Notes: generated by a model not told the origin, from the letters alone. Positions 24,411-35,228 are shown, counted from the first letter of the stretch. The stretch is DNA of 64,000 nt from Elephas maximus indicus (GCF_024166365.1 NC_064826.1:20980001-21044000), one strand, 5' to 3'. Program-made: numbers and translations.

Positions 24411-24547
24411 CCACACAAGTATAAGGAGTATCTCTCAGTGTAGCCCATGAACATTTAGAACATTCTTGTTTGGGATTGAATCACATATTTAACAATGCCC
24501 TAATCATTCGTGGTGGGTAAATTTAGGCTTTAAATTGTTTGCCTGAA

Positions 24548-25128
24548 AGCCTTGAATAGGCACTTCACAAAAGAAAATATTCAAACCAAATGGCTCATGA
24601 TTATATGAAAAGGTACTCAACTTCATTAGTCATCAGAGAAACGCAAATAAAAGCCACAAGGTAATACTATTACCCACCTACCAGAATGACTAAAATGAAA
24701 AATAATATATCAACTGTTGTCAAGAAGGTGAAACAATGGAAACTCTCATACATTGCTAGCAGGAATGTAAATTAGTACCACACTTAGGAAATCTGTTTGG
24801 CAGTATGCGTTAAAGCTACCCTGTGACCCAGCAATTCCACTCCAAGTTACAAAGTTAAGAGAAATGTGTACATATATTCCTCAAAAGCTATGTACAAGAA
24901 TGTCCATAGCAACATTTTTATAATGGCCTCAAACTGCATTTTAACCACTGTGCCACCAGTGCTCCTAAGGAATATATACATACATTACCACAATAGTATA
25001 GCAATTGCTAAAATATATACTCCAGCAATGAGAAAGAACAACATGCAACAACGCAGATGAGTTTCACAATGTTAAGGAAAAGCTAGACACATGAGTGCGT
25101 ATAGTTCGATTCCTTTTGTACGAAATCC
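24548..25128 (+). repeat. old L1 ORF2 3' remnant
   Basis: 'aataggcacttcacaaaaga', 'agtcatcagagaaacgcaaa', 'gtgacccagcaattccactc' are L1 ORF2 C-terminal sequence. A small inverted AfroSINE head ('ttttaaccactgtgccacca', about 24941-24967) interrupts it. Frame lost. Confidence 0.8.
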
Positions 25129-25133
25129 AAAAG

Positions 25134-25633
25134 TGTTATGGATTGAATTGTATCCCCCAAAATGTGTGCTGACTTGGTAGGGCCATGATTCCCAGTGTTG
25201 TGTGATTGTGTGATTTTTCTATGTGTTGTAAATCCCACCTTTATGATGTTAATGAGGCAGGATTAGAAGCAGCTATGTTAATGAGTCAGGACTCAATCTA
25301 CAAGATCAGGTTTCATCTTAAATCAATCTCTTTTGAGATATAAAAGAGAGAAGTGAGCAGAGAGACAGAGGAACCTCATGCCACCAAGAAAGCAGCACCG
25401 GGAGCACAGTGTGTCCTCTGGACCAGGGATTCCTACGCTGAGAAGCTCCTAGACCAGGGGAAGATTGATGACAAGGATCTTCCCCCAGAGTGGACAGAGA
25501 GAAAAAGCCTTCCCCTGGAGGTGGCACACCGAATTCAGATTTCTAGCCTCCTTTACCATGAGAGAATAAATTTCTTTGTTAAAGTCATCCACTTGTGGTA
25601 TTTCTGTTATAACAGCACTAGATGACTAAGACA
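25134..25633 (+). repeat. afrotherian MaLR-like solo LTR
   Basis: It begins TGTTATGG and ends CTAAGACA, 500 bases, with a perfect 5-base target duplication AAAAG (25129-25133 and 25634-25638). Markers: 'aatcaatctcttttgagata', 'cttcccccagagtgg', 'ataaatttctttgtta'. The 90-codon frame at 25353-25625 is chance. Confidence 0.88.
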
Positions 25634-26340
25634 AAAAGCAAGCAAAAGTAATCTATAGTATTAAAAAGTCAGAGTATCAGTTACCACAGCGGGAGGTTGT
25701 AACTGGGAGGTGATATGAGGGGAGCTTCCGGGGTGGTGGTAATATTCTGCTTCTTGATCTGTATACAGGTGTGCTCACTTTATGAAGATTAATTGAATTG
25801 TACATTCACGATTCGTGCATTTTTTGATTCTTACTGAAATTCAATTAACTAAAAAAAACGTTGATGGAACAAAAATAATTGTTTATCCCAGCTTGTGCTA
25901 CTCTGGTCATACGTTTTGCTTTCTCTGCCCTGGCAAGTTTAAGGCTCTATTTGTGACCACAGAGTAAAGCAAAGCTAAAGGATCCCTACGGGGTCAAGGT
26001 CGTGACCTCCGCTCCGAGAGCAAGGATGTGGTCAGGCACACCCTTGCCAAAAACACTGGAAAGGCATCTACATAGGTTGCTATTTTTTCAGTGTTGTCGT
26101 CCTCATTCTAGAAGGGGGAAGAGAGGTGATGTGAAAAGCAAGTGAGAATGGGTCACATGAGATGATGTTTGTGAAAAAAAAAAAAAAAACTTGTAAACTG
26201 TAAGGCATTACACAAAAGTTATTAATAGAGGGCAAGAAAGAGGGAGTGGGAGGCCTGGCTTTGGGAGGCAAAAGGAAAAGACACAAGTAGAAACAGACAC
26301 AGGGAACAAACTCCCTCTGGTGGTTGTCTGGGGATCTATT
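25634..26340. other. non-coding, no recognised feature
   Basis: About 700 bases, apparently unique, with an A run near 26169-26185. No gene was seen. Confidence 0.5.
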
Positions 26341-26610
26341 CCCGGAAGACTGTCCCCACCCCGGCTGTTTGTTCTCGCCAGGCGGAGGCCCGCTCTCTGC
26401 CGCAAGAGGGCGATATGGTCACTCTGAGCTGGAGCAGCGCTTGCGGGAGAGGGAGCTGCCGGAGGAGTGGCCAGGGCTAAATCTGGCTTTGAGGGCCATA
26501 CCCCGGAGTCAGACAAATCGTTCTCTGCCCGCTCAGACCCCAGATCGAGCCATAGAGAAACTGCGGCGCGAGGGGGCAGGGAGATATTTCGCATGGTGCG
26601 TTTAAGCTCT
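26341..26610. promoter_or_regulatory. small CpG-rich patch
   Basis: By hand count about 19 CpG dinucleotides occur in roughly 265 bases, against very few in the flanking kilobases. No repeat family was recognised in it. It could be a short CpG island, distal enhancer or minor promoter about 34 kb upstream of TNPO3. No TATA box, splice signal or conserved peptide was seen. Confidence 0.5.
26400..26414 (+). promoter_or_regulatory. candidate CTCF site
   Basis: CCGCAAGAGGGCGAT fits most of the CTCF core (roughly CCRSYAGRKGGCRS), including the AGAGGGCG block. It lies in the CpG-rich patch. Motif match by eye only. Confidence 0.45.
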
Positions 26611-26763
26611 GGTGTGATCAGGTCTGGCACAAGGGGTGGGAAGCTTGGGAGCTTCCTGTGGAGCACTGTGGGCTCTCCAGAGTAAAATGCGCGTTGCATT
26701 TGCAAAGGGCTTGGGATCCAGGTTTCTCTGGACCAGGGAAATGGGGGGGCTTTCCAAGGGGCA

Positions 26764-27042
26764 TGTTGTTGGTAGGTGCCCTCCAGTCGGTTGCCGGCTT
26801 CCCACTTACAGCAACCTTAGGGATTACAGTCTAGGGAAAGAAGCGTTGCCTGGTCCTGCACCATCCTCACAATCGTTGCTATGTGTGTGCCCATTGTTGC
26901 AGCCACTGTGTCAATCCATCTCATTGAGGGTCTTCCTCTTTTCTGCTGCATGATGTCCTCCAGGGACTGATCCCTCCTGAGACCATGTCCAAAGTATGTG
27001 AGAAGCAGTCTTGCCATCCTCGCTTCTAAGGAGCCTTCTGGC
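26764..27042 (-). mobile_element. RTE LINE 3' fragment, antisense
   Basis: Inverted RTE end: 'tgttgttggtaggtgccctc', 'tgcaccatcctcacaatcgt', 'ccagggactgatccctcctg', 'tcgcttctaaggagccttct'. It is 5'-truncated. Confidence 0.85.
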
Positions 27043-27199
27043 ACAGTAAGTAGGCTTTTAAAAAGACTCCCCATCAACATTTTCCCTACTGTCGAGCTCT
27101 ATTCCCCTCCACATTTTGTCTTCCCATGCGCCAGCCCTGTGATTTCTCTTCCTTAATTCCACCTGAACAACACAGGCCAGAGCCAGAAGGAACCTCAAA

Positions 27200-27410
27200 G
27201 ATGGTCTACTTCTGTGTGTCTCGTATCATGCCCGGGGACTGCCAGCCTCAGAACCAGCTGGATGCTTGTTAAATGTGCAGGTCCCAGGGCCCTGCTTCAG
27301 ACCTACTGCAGTAGAATCACTGTGTGGGCCAGAAATCTGCGTTTCTAAACAAGCGCACACACCCCACCCGCTCCACTACACGCTCTAGTGATGCACACTA
27401 GAGTTTAGAA
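27200..27410 (+). repeat. MER5A-type hAT DNA transposon
   Basis: 'aaccagctggatgcttgtta', 'ccctgcttcagacctactgc', 'gaatcactgtgtgggcc' and 'aatctgcgtttctaaacaag' match MER5A, a non-autonomous hAT-Charlie element. The terminal inverted repeats are worn. Confidence 0.75.
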
Positions 27411-27424
27411 TGTCTTGTTTAGCT

Positions 27425-27560
27425 CTGCCTCCTCAATTTGCAGAGGAAGAAACAAAACTCAGAGGTTGAGTGACTTGCCCAAGGCTACCCAGCTGGTTTA
27501 CAGCAAGCATCCCTATGACTTAATTCAAGACCCTGACCTCTAACCACACCAGTGCTTTTT
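27425..27560 (-). repeat. MIR SINE, antisense
   Basis: 'gaggttgagtgacttgccca' and 'aggctacccagctggtt' are the inverted MIR core. Confidence 0.7.
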
Positions 27561-27710
27561 ACTCCAAGTTTGTGAGAGCCCTAGAGTTTTTAAGAGGTGT
27601 TTTCAGAACTTCTGCAAATATTTGATTGCAGGGGACCTGTTTAAAAGGCGATGGGAGGAGGTGGGACCTGTTAGCATTTGCAACTTCTTATGGTGTGAAC
27701 TGGAAACCCT

Positions 27711-27830
27711 GGTGACATAGTGGTTAAGAGCTCCTTGGAAACTCTATGGGGCAGTTCTTCTCTGTCCTATAGGGTCACTATGAGTTGGAATCGACTCAAC
27801 AGCAATGGATTTTTTTTGTTTGTTTTATGC
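27711..27830 (+). repeat. AfroSINE with internal deletion
   Basis: It starts 'ggaaaccctggtgacatagt' and jumps from 'ttaagagct' directly to 'ccttggaaactc', so the B-box region is missing. Near-identical flanks, ATGGTGTGAA and ATGCTGTGAA, mark the insertion. Confidence 0.9.
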
Positions 27831-28084
27831 TGTGAATCAGAATTTTTTTCAATACCATGTCTGTACCTGTCTTCCATCATCCCCGCTTAGTATTGTTGAG
27901 ATCACTACAAAAGTCCCGGGTTAGTACTGATTGACTTAATAGTAAGTAAATGTACTGAATTGAATGTGTAAAACAAACTAGTGAAATTCCACTTTTATCA
28001 GTTTTGTATATTGTGATTCTGTGTAAGATTTCATTTAACAAAACAATTCAGCTGCTTCCTATAAAATGTATTGGGCATTCATTA
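27831..28084. other. non-coding, no recognised feature
   Basis: Nothing was recognised apart from the right SINE flank. Confidence 0.4.
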
Positions 28085-28545
28085 AGCTCCAAGAACTGTG
28101 TAAAGCTCCATGGAAATAAACGAAGACCACCCAGGTAAGAACAGACAGGCTGTTTATTACAGCTTGCTGTAACAAGGGAGTCAACCACCACCGCTGGTAT
28201 TTGGCAGACTCGAAGGCAGGCATGGGAGTGGAAAGGTCTTATAGTGAAAAACAGGGAAGGTTTCAGGTTGTTCGCAGTGGAAAACTGGAGGCAGGATCAC
28301 TGGGAATGGGGCATCCTATGTGATTGGTTTGGAGAGCATATTTGGTTTTCTCTGACTAGCCCCGAATTGAAAGTGGGGCAAATAATCAGGGAAACTGGCC
28401 ATCACTGACTACGTCCTGACCTTTCTGGACTGATTGTGACGGTGATTGTGGTTGGGCTTCCTGGGCTGGTTACTGCAAGTTGTGGTTCAGAGTTCTATCG
28501 TCATATGTGGTCTGGCCATTGTCCCTTTGTATTTTCAGTCTCTCA
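28085..28545 (-). repeat. possible LTR, antisense
   Basis: 'ggctgtttattacagcttgc' could be an inverted poly(A) signal region, and the stretch has LTR-like composition. No family was named and no target duplication was found. Confidence 0.3.
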
Positions 28546-28554
28546 ACACTACAC

Positions 28555-28760
28555 GCATTATTTCATTTAAGCCCTATCACAACCTCATGAGATTGGTAAT
28601 ATTATGATCTCGATTTTACAAATGAGCAATGGAGTTGCAAAGAAATTAGGTAGCTTGCCCAAACTCATTCAGCTAGGAAGAGGTAAAGCTGGGACTTGAA
28701 CCCAGGCAGTCTGATCTCATAGCCCTGGGTTTTTAATTAATGTGCTATATTTCTGTCTCT
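28555..28760 (-). repeat. MIR SINE, antisense
   Basis: A nearly full inverted MIR: 'cattatttcatttaagccct', 'cgattttacaaatgagcaat', 'gtagcttgcccaaactcatt', 'gggacttgaacccaggcagt'. Confidence 0.85.
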
Positions 28761-28904
28761 GCTTTACAGAAAAAAAAATTGTAGAAATTGACAAGCTGTC
28801 TAAAATTCATATGAAAATGCATAAATTCCTATGAAGATAGCCAAAACAAACTTGAAAGAGAATAATAAATTGGAACCTGATTTCAAGACTTCTTATAAAA
28901 CAAT

Positions 28905-29073
28905 GGAAACCCTGGTGGTGTAGTGGTTAAGTGCTATGGCTGCTAACCAAAATGTCGGCAGTTCAAATCCACCAGGTACTCCTTGAAAACTCTATGGGGC
29001 ATTTCTTCTCTGTCCTATAGAGTTGCTGTCAGTCAGAATCGGCTCGATGGCAATGGGTTTGGTTTGGTTTTGG
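28905..29073 (+). repeat. AfroSINE
   Basis: Full form: 'ggaaaccctggtggtgtagt', B-box-like 'ggcagttcaaatcc', and a tail 'gggtttggtttggttttgg'. TATAAAA flanks on both sides are a likely target duplication. Confidence 0.92.
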
Positions 29074-29194
29074 TATAAAAAAGAGTAATCAAAACTGTGT
29101 GCCATTGGCATTAAGATAGGTCAATGGAACAGAACAGAGTCCATAAATATATCTATGCATAAAAAAATATATATATGGACTCTCTATATATATT

Positions 29195-29350
29195 TGGAGT
29201 GCCCTTGTGGTGCAGTGGTTAAGAGCTCAGGTTGTTAACCAAAAGGTTGGCAGTTTCAATCCACCAGCCACTCCTTGGAAACCCTGTGGGTCAGTTCTAC
29301 TCTGTCCTATAGGGTTACTATGACTTGGAATCAACTCAACCACAATGAGT
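29195..29350 (+). repeat. AfroSINE in a TA-rich tract
   Basis: 'ggagtgcccttgtggtgcag' to 'caactcaaccacaatgag'. It split a TATATA-rich tract of the L1, pieces of which lie on both sides (29149-29194 and 29349-29395). Confidence 0.88.
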
Positions 29351-29395
29351 ATATGTATATATACGTATATATAATATACGTATATATATCTATAG
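29349..29395. repeat. TA-rich microsatellite
   Basis: Alternating TATA/TACG units following the SINE. The adjacent left piece at 29167-29193 suggests one tract that was cut by the SINE. Confidence 0.8.
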
Positions 29396-29902
29396 ACAGT
29401 TGGTTTTTGAGAAAGAGGCAAAGGTAATGTAGTGGAGAAAGAATACTCTTTTCAGTGACTGGAACAATTGGATACTCATATGCAAAAAAAAAATTAAAAC
29501 TAAAAAAATAACCTTCAACTCATACCTCATACCATATACAAAAATAAAGTAAAAAATGGATCATAAACCTAGTGGTAAAATCCAAAACTGCAAAGCTTCT
29601 AAGAGAAAACAGCAGAAAATATTTGTGACCTTGGGTTAGACAAAGATTTCTTAGATACGGCATCAGTAAAAGAAAAATTTGGTAAATTGGACTTCATCAA
29701 AATTAAAAACTTCTGTTCTTTAAAAGACACTACTAGAAGAATAAAAAGACAAGCCACAGACTGGGAGAAAATATTTGCAAAACACATATCTGATAAAGGA
29801 CTTGAGTCCGGAATGTATAAAGAACTGAATACTCAAGAAAAACAGTCCAAAAGTGGACAAAAATATTGAATAGACACTTTACCAAACAAGGTATATGGAT
29901 GG

Positions 29903-30350
29903 TATCTTAGGCTGGGCTCTGTAGAGGAGCAAAACCAGTGATGTGTATGTGTAAATATATATTTTGAGAGAGATTTCTTTCAAGGAATGGCTCTTGCAAT
30001 TGTGGAGGCTGGCGAGTCCCAAGTGGGTCAGGCAACAGGCTGCAGACTTCTCCTATCTCAGTGGTTGCAGGGGCTGATGAACCCAAAATCTGCAGGTCAT
30101 TCCTCAGGCTGCTAGCTTGTGCCCCGAAAATCAGAGGTCAGAGGATGAAAAGACAGATGCAGTATTGAGAGAGAATGAACTTTGCAGAACATCCATGTAT
30201 ATTGGATGCAGGCCACATCCCCAAGGAAACGCCCCTTTCAGCTGATTGGCTGCTCACATCAGATCATGAAATGGAGATGATTACATAATATCTGCCAAAC
30301 CACCGAGAATCATGGCCTAGCCAAATTGGCACATAACCTTAACCATCACA
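29903..30350 (-). repeat. solo LTR, ERVL/MaLR type
   Basis: It starts TATCTTAG (ancestral TGTCTTAG likely) and ends CCATCACA, 448 bases, with a perfect 5-base duplication GATGG at 29898-29902 and 30351-30355. Inner marker 'ggcctagccaaattggcaca'. It differs from the window's main MaLR-like family. Strand is inferred from the TGTCTTAG end, which is the inverted 3' end in related LTRs. Confidence 0.8.
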
Positions 30351-30390
30351 GATGGCAAATAAGCACATGAAAAGATGCTCAACATCATTG

Positions 30391-31432
30391 TTGTTGTTAG
30401 GTGCCGTTGAGTATGTTCTGACTCATAGTGACCCTATACGTTGTTGTTGTTAGGTGCCGTCGAGTCGGTTCCGACTCATAGCGACCCCTACGCACAACAG
30501 AACGAAACACTGCCCGGTCCTGAGCCACCCTTACAATCGTTGTTATGCTTGAGCTCATTGTTGCAGCCACTGTGTCAATCCACCGCGTTGAGGGTCTTCC
30601 TCTTTTCTGCTAACCCTGCACTCTGCCAACCATGACGTCCTTCTCCAGAGACTGATCCCTCCTGACAATATGTCCAAAGTATGTAAGATGCAGTCTCGCC
30701 ATCCTTGCTTCTAAGGAGCATTCTGATTGTACTTCCTCTAAGACAGATTTGTTCGTTCTTCCAGCAGTCCATGGTATATTCAATATTCTTTGCCAACACC
30801 ACAATTCAAATGCGTCAATTCTTCTTTGGTCTTCCTTATTCATTGTCCAGCTTTCACATGCATATGATGCGATTGAAAATACCATGGCTTGGTTCAGGCG
30901 CACATTAGTCTTCAAGGTGACATCTTTGCTCTTCAGCACTTTAAAGAGGTCCTTTGCAGCAGATTACTCCATCCACGTCATTAAGGTCAACTCTACTTTG
31001 AGGAGGCAGCTCTTCCCCAGTCATCTTTTGAGTGTCTTCCAACCTGGGGGGCTCATCTTCCAGCACTATATCAGACAATGTTCCACTGCTATTCATAAGG
31101 TTTTCACTGGCTAATGCTTTTAAGAAGTAGACTGCTGGGTCCTTCTTCCTGGTCTGCCTTAGTCTGGAAGCTCAGCTGAAACCTGTCCTCTATGGGCGAC
31201 CCTGCTGGCTTCTGAACACCGGTGGCATAGCTTCCAGCATCACAGCAACACACAAACCCCCACAGTACGACAAACTGACAGACACGTGGGGGAGCGACCC
31301 TATATACCACAGAAGAAAACACTGCCTGGTCTTGCACCATGCTCACAATCACTGTTATGCATAAGCCAATTGTTGCAGCCACTGTGTCAATCCCTTCCTC
31401 TTTTCCACTGACCCTGTACTTTACCAACACCA
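30391..31432 (-). mobile_element. RTE inside RTE, antisense
   Basis: An outer RTE 3' fragment (30391-30440 and 31288-31432) is split by a second RTE (30441-31287). The flanks 'agtgaccctatacg' and 'agcgaccctatatacc' are the probable duplication. The inner copy has both termini: inverted 3' tail ('ttgttgttgttaggtgccgt') and inverted 5' end ('gacagacacgtggggg'). About 2 kb of its middle is missing at the junction near 30960. The whole is in L1 at CAACATCATT / CAACACCATT. Confidence 0.85.
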
Positions 31433-31440
31433 TTAGTCAC

Positions 31441-31620
31441 TAAAAAAACAAAACAAAACTGTTGCCATAGAGTCGATTCTGACTTATAGTGACCTATAGT
31501 TTTTATAGAACAGAGTAGAACTGCCCTACAGAGTTTCCAAGGAGCACCTGGTGTGTTTGAACTGCCAACCTTTTGATTAGCAGACTTAGCATTTAACCAC
31601 TACGCAACCAGGGTATCCCA
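31441..31620 (-). repeat. AfroSINE, antisense
   Basis: Left: 'gttgccatagagtcgattct'; right: 'aaccactacgcaaccagggt'. A 12-base duplication CATTAGTCACTA flanks it, in L1 sequence. Confidence 0.92.
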
Positions 31621-31675
31621 TTAGTCACTAAGGAAATACAAATTAAAATCACAATGAGATACCACTACATACCTA

Positions 31676-31870
31676 CTGTTGTTATTGTTGTGCGCCCTGG
31701 AGTAAATTCCAACTCTTAGCAACCCTATAGGACAGGGTAGAACTGCCCCATAAGGGTGTCCTAGGCTGTAATCTTTACAGGAATAAATCGCCAGATCTTT
31801 TCTCCCCCTGAGCCTCTGGTGGGTTCAAACCGCCTACCTTTTGGTTACCCACTGCACCTCCAGGGCTCCT
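31676..31870 (-). repeat. AfroSINE, long subtype, antisense
   Basis: Left: 'tgttgttattgttgtgcgcc'; right: 'gcacctccagggctcct'. It contains the extra block 'gctgtaatctttacaggaat' of the longer subtype, as at 6091. Confidence 0.88.
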
Positions 31871-32222
31871 CACACATCTCTTAGAAAGTCTAATTAAGAA
31901 GACTGACCATATTAAGTGTTGGCAAGGATATGGAGGAACTGTTGATGGGAATGTAAAATAGTACAACTGTTTTGGACAATTTTGGGATTTTTAAAAAAAT
32001 TAAACACACTTACTGTATGATTCAGCCATTCCATTATTGGGTATTTACCCAAGAGAAAAATATGAAGTATATGTCCATACAAGGACTTGTACATAAATGT
32101 ACATAGCAGTTTTATTTTCAATAACCCCAAACTGGAAACAACCCAAAAGTCCCTCAACAGGTGAATGGATAAACAAACTGTAGCATACTGGAATGCTGCT
32201 CAGCAATGAAAAGGCATAAACT

Positions 32223-33085
32223 GTTTTTTGTAACAGCTTTATTGATATATAATCTGCATACTATAAAATTGATCGATTTAAAGTGTACAACTCAATGGTT
32301 TTTAGTATATGCACAGAGTTGTGCAACTACCACCACAATCAATTTTTATCACCGTCATCATTTTCGTCACCTCAGAGAGAAACCCGTACTCCAGCCTCCC
32401 CATTCCCACTGCTAGCACTAAGCAATCACGAATCTACTTTCTCTATCTATAGATTTGCCTATTCTGGACGTTTCATATAAATAGAAACATACAATATGTG
32501 GTCCTTTGTGACTGGCTTCTTTCACTCAGTATGTTTTCAAGGTCCGTCTATGGTGTAGCATCTATCAGTACTTCCTTCCTTTTTATGGCTGAGTAATTTT
32601 CCATTGTATGGATATATTGCATTTTGTTTATTCATTCATCAGTAGATGGACACTTAGGTTGTTTCCATCTTTTGGCTATTATAAATAATGCTATGAGCAT
32701 TCGAGTACAAGTGTTTGTGGATATATGTTTTTATTTCTCTTTGTATATACCAGGAGTGGAATTGCTGGGTCAAATGGTAAGTCTATGTTTAACTTTCTGA
32801 GGATCTGTCAGACTGTTTTCCAAAGCAGCTGCACCATTTTATGTTCCTGCCAGCAGTGTGTGAGGATTCTGGTTACTCCACATCCTCACTGACACTTGTT
32901 ATTGTCTTTTTTATTAAAGCCATCCTATTTTTTTTTAATGGGTGTAAAGTTGTATCTCATTGGAGTTTTGATTTGCATTTCACTGATGGTTGAGCATGTT
33001 CAGCATCTTTTCATGTGCTTATGAATGGACCATTTGTATATCTCCTTTGGAGAAATTCTATTCAAATTCTTTACCCATTTTTAAC
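32223..33085 (-). repeat. L1 3' end, antisense
   Basis: It begins with inverted 3' UTR ('aacagctttattgatatata', 'aaagtgtacaactcaatggt') and continues into inverted ORF2 ('ggagtggaattgctgggtca', 'cagcatcttttcatgtgctt'). It meets the sense L1 at 32222 with no spacer. Confidence 0.88.
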
Positions 33086-33474
33086 TGAAGGAAGGGATGA
33101 AGAAGGAAAAAGGATGCACATACCAGCTCTCTCTTAAGGGTGGTTTCCAGAAGCTGCTGCAGAACACTTCCACTTATACCTAGTAGCTAGAATTTAGTCA
33201 ATGTGGCCATATCCACCCACGCAGGAGGGTGAGAGATTTAGTCTTTATTCTGAGTAGTCATGTGTCAGCTAATAATTCTATTACCACTTTAGAAGAAGGG
33301 AATGTACGTTAGAGAACAATTAGCAATCTCAAGCACATAATCATAGGAAGTTAACAGTAAGATCAATACATTATTCTTCAGAGCTTAGGAAAAAAGGATG
33401 GCTCCTAGGACTTGATTGATTAAAAGATCTTAAAAAAAAAAAAATCTGCTTATCAGAAGGGGTATTAGGTAGTA
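33086..33474. repeat. possible old mammal-wide repeat
   Basis: 'gcacataccagctctctctt', 'agaacacttccacttatacc' and 'gagatttagtctttattctg' recall a mammal-wide repeat that I cannot name. No gene was seen. Confidence 0.35.
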
Positions 33475-34172
33475 TATCATGGATTGAATTGTGTCCTCCA
33501 AAAATGTATGTCAACTTGGCCAGGCCATGATTCCCAGTATTTCGAGATTGTCCACCATTTTGTCATCTGATATGATTTTCCTGCGTGCTGTAAATCCTAC
33601 TTCTATGATGTTAATGAGGCAGTTATGTTAATGAGGCAGGACTCAATCTACGGGATTAGATTGTGTTTTAAATCAGTCTATTTTGAGATATGTGGAAACC
33701 CTGGTGATGTAGTGGTTAAGTGCTACAGCTGCTAACCAAAGGGTCGGCAGTTCGAATCCGCCAGGCTCTCCTTGGAAACTCTATGGGGCAGTTCTACTCT
33801 GTCCTATAGGGTCGCTATGAGTTAGAATCGACTTGACCACACTGGTTTTTGGTTTTATTTTGAGATATAAAAGAGAGAAGTGACTAGAGAGACATGGGGA
33901 CCTCATACCACCACGAAACAAGACCCTGGAGAATACCACATCCTTTGGACCTGGGGTCACTGTGCTGAGAAGTTCCCAGATCAGGGCAAGATTGATGACA
34001 AGGACCTTTCCCCAGAGCTGACAGGGAGAGAGAAAGAGAGAGAGCCTTCCCCTGGAGCTGACACCCTGAATATGGACTTCTAGCCTCCTAGACTGGGAGA
34101 GAAAAAAATTCTCTTTGTTAAAGCCATTCACTTCTGGTATTTCTGTTATAGCAGCACTAGATACCTAAAATA
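33475..34172 (+). repeat. afrotherian MaLR-like LTR, split by SINE
   Basis: It begins TATCATGG (ancestral TGTCATGG) with 'cttggccaggccatgattcc' and 'ctgcgtgctgtaaatcctac', and ends near 'gcagcactagatacctaaaa'. The flanking 5-mers TAGTA and TAGTT nearly match. An AfroSINE lies at 33693-33855. Confidence 0.82.
33693..33855 (+). repeat. AfroSINE inside LTR
   Basis: 'ggaaaccctggtgatgtagt', B-box 'ggcagttcgaatcc', tail 'ctggtttttggttttatt'. A 12-base duplication ATTTTGAGATAT lies on each side. Confidence 0.93.
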
Positions 34173-34642
34173 GTTAGCATGGATTCTTAGAAAAGGGCAT
34201 TTCTGGGGGTCAGATATGAGCAATACTTGTCTGTGTATTGTCCGGGAGACAGGAAGTCTCAGTCTTTGGACTTGTCAGAACTACCTGTAATGTAGATGTG
34301 GAGGCAAAAGGTTGTAACCAGTGGGCTGTGAGTATTTCTGGTCCTACTGGTAGACCCACTCTATTATGGGGTAACTGACCTAGGTTATCTTAGCCTAGCC
34401 TCTTACTAAGGAACATTGATTGGGTTCATCTAACACCCCTTGTTCCATGGCCATTGGTAGCCAGTCTTCTCATTATCGTGGCAGCCTGCCAACCAGAGAG
34501 AGTGGAAGAGGAAGAATGTTTTATTCACTAGAATGTCCTGTGTGCCTATGCCATGTCAGATGAAGAGTTTACAGTCCCTAAAGGCACATAAGACATAGTT
34601 CTTGTCCTCTGTGAGCTTATGATTTTTCTCCTAATGTACTCC
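34173..34642. other. non-coding, no recognised feature
   Basis: About 470 bases between the LTR and the RTE. Nothing was recognised. Confidence 0.45.
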
Positions 34643-35228
34643 CACAATCAACACCCGTGGAAACAGCAGTCACGAAATCAAACGACATATTGCATTGGGC
34701 AAATCTGCTGCTAAAGACCTCTTTAGCGTGTTAACAAGCAAAGACGTCACTTTGAAGACTAAGGTGTTCCTGATCCAAGCCATGGTCTTTTCAATCGCCT
34801 CATATGTATGTGAAAACTGGACAATGAATAAGGAAGACCGAAGAAGAATGGATGCTTTTAAATTATGGAGCTGGTGAAGAATATTGAATATACCATGGAC
34901 TGCCCAAAGAAGGAACAAATCTGTCTTGGAAGAAGTACAGCCAGAAGTACAGCCTTAGAAGTGAGGATGGAGAGACTTTGTGTCATGCACTTTGGACATG
35001 TTATCAGGAGGGATCAGTCCCTGGAGAAGGACATCATGCTGGTAAAGTAGAGGGTCAGCAAAAAAGGGAAAGACACTCAACAAGATGGACTGACACAGTG
35101 ACTGCAGCAATAGGCTCAAGCATGACAACGATTGTGAGGATGGAGCAGGACCAGGCAGTGTTTTGTTCTGTTGTACATTGGGTCCCTTTGGTGGGAACCA
35201 ACTCCACAGCACCTAGGAACAACATATT
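34643..35228 (+). mobile_element. RTE LINE 3' fragment
   Basis: It starts at 'cacaatcaacacccgtggaa' in the reverse transcriptase ORF and ends 'cagcacctaggaacaaca'. Broken frames, for example 34695-34877 ('NWTMNKEDRRRMDAF'), show the RTE C-terminus. Confidence 0.88.

Larger units (their letters stand above)
28775..32222 (+). repeat. L1 ORF2 remnant carrying many insertions
   Basis: L1 sense pieces can be followed across the whole span: 'agccaaaacaaacttgaaag' (28841), 'gacagttggtttttgagaaa' (29395), 'aattggacttcatcaaaatt' (29685), 'atttacccaagagaaaaata' (32043) and 'tgaatggataaacaaactgt' (32163). Between them lie SINEs at 28905, 29195, 31441 and 31676, an LTR at 29903 and RTE material at 30391-31432. 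The frame is lost. Confidence 0.85.

Noticed and set aside
26208-26705. 165-codon minus-strand frame over the CpG-rich patch
   Set aside because: Low-complexity, proline/alanine-rich translation without a domain or splice signals. CpG richness explains its length.
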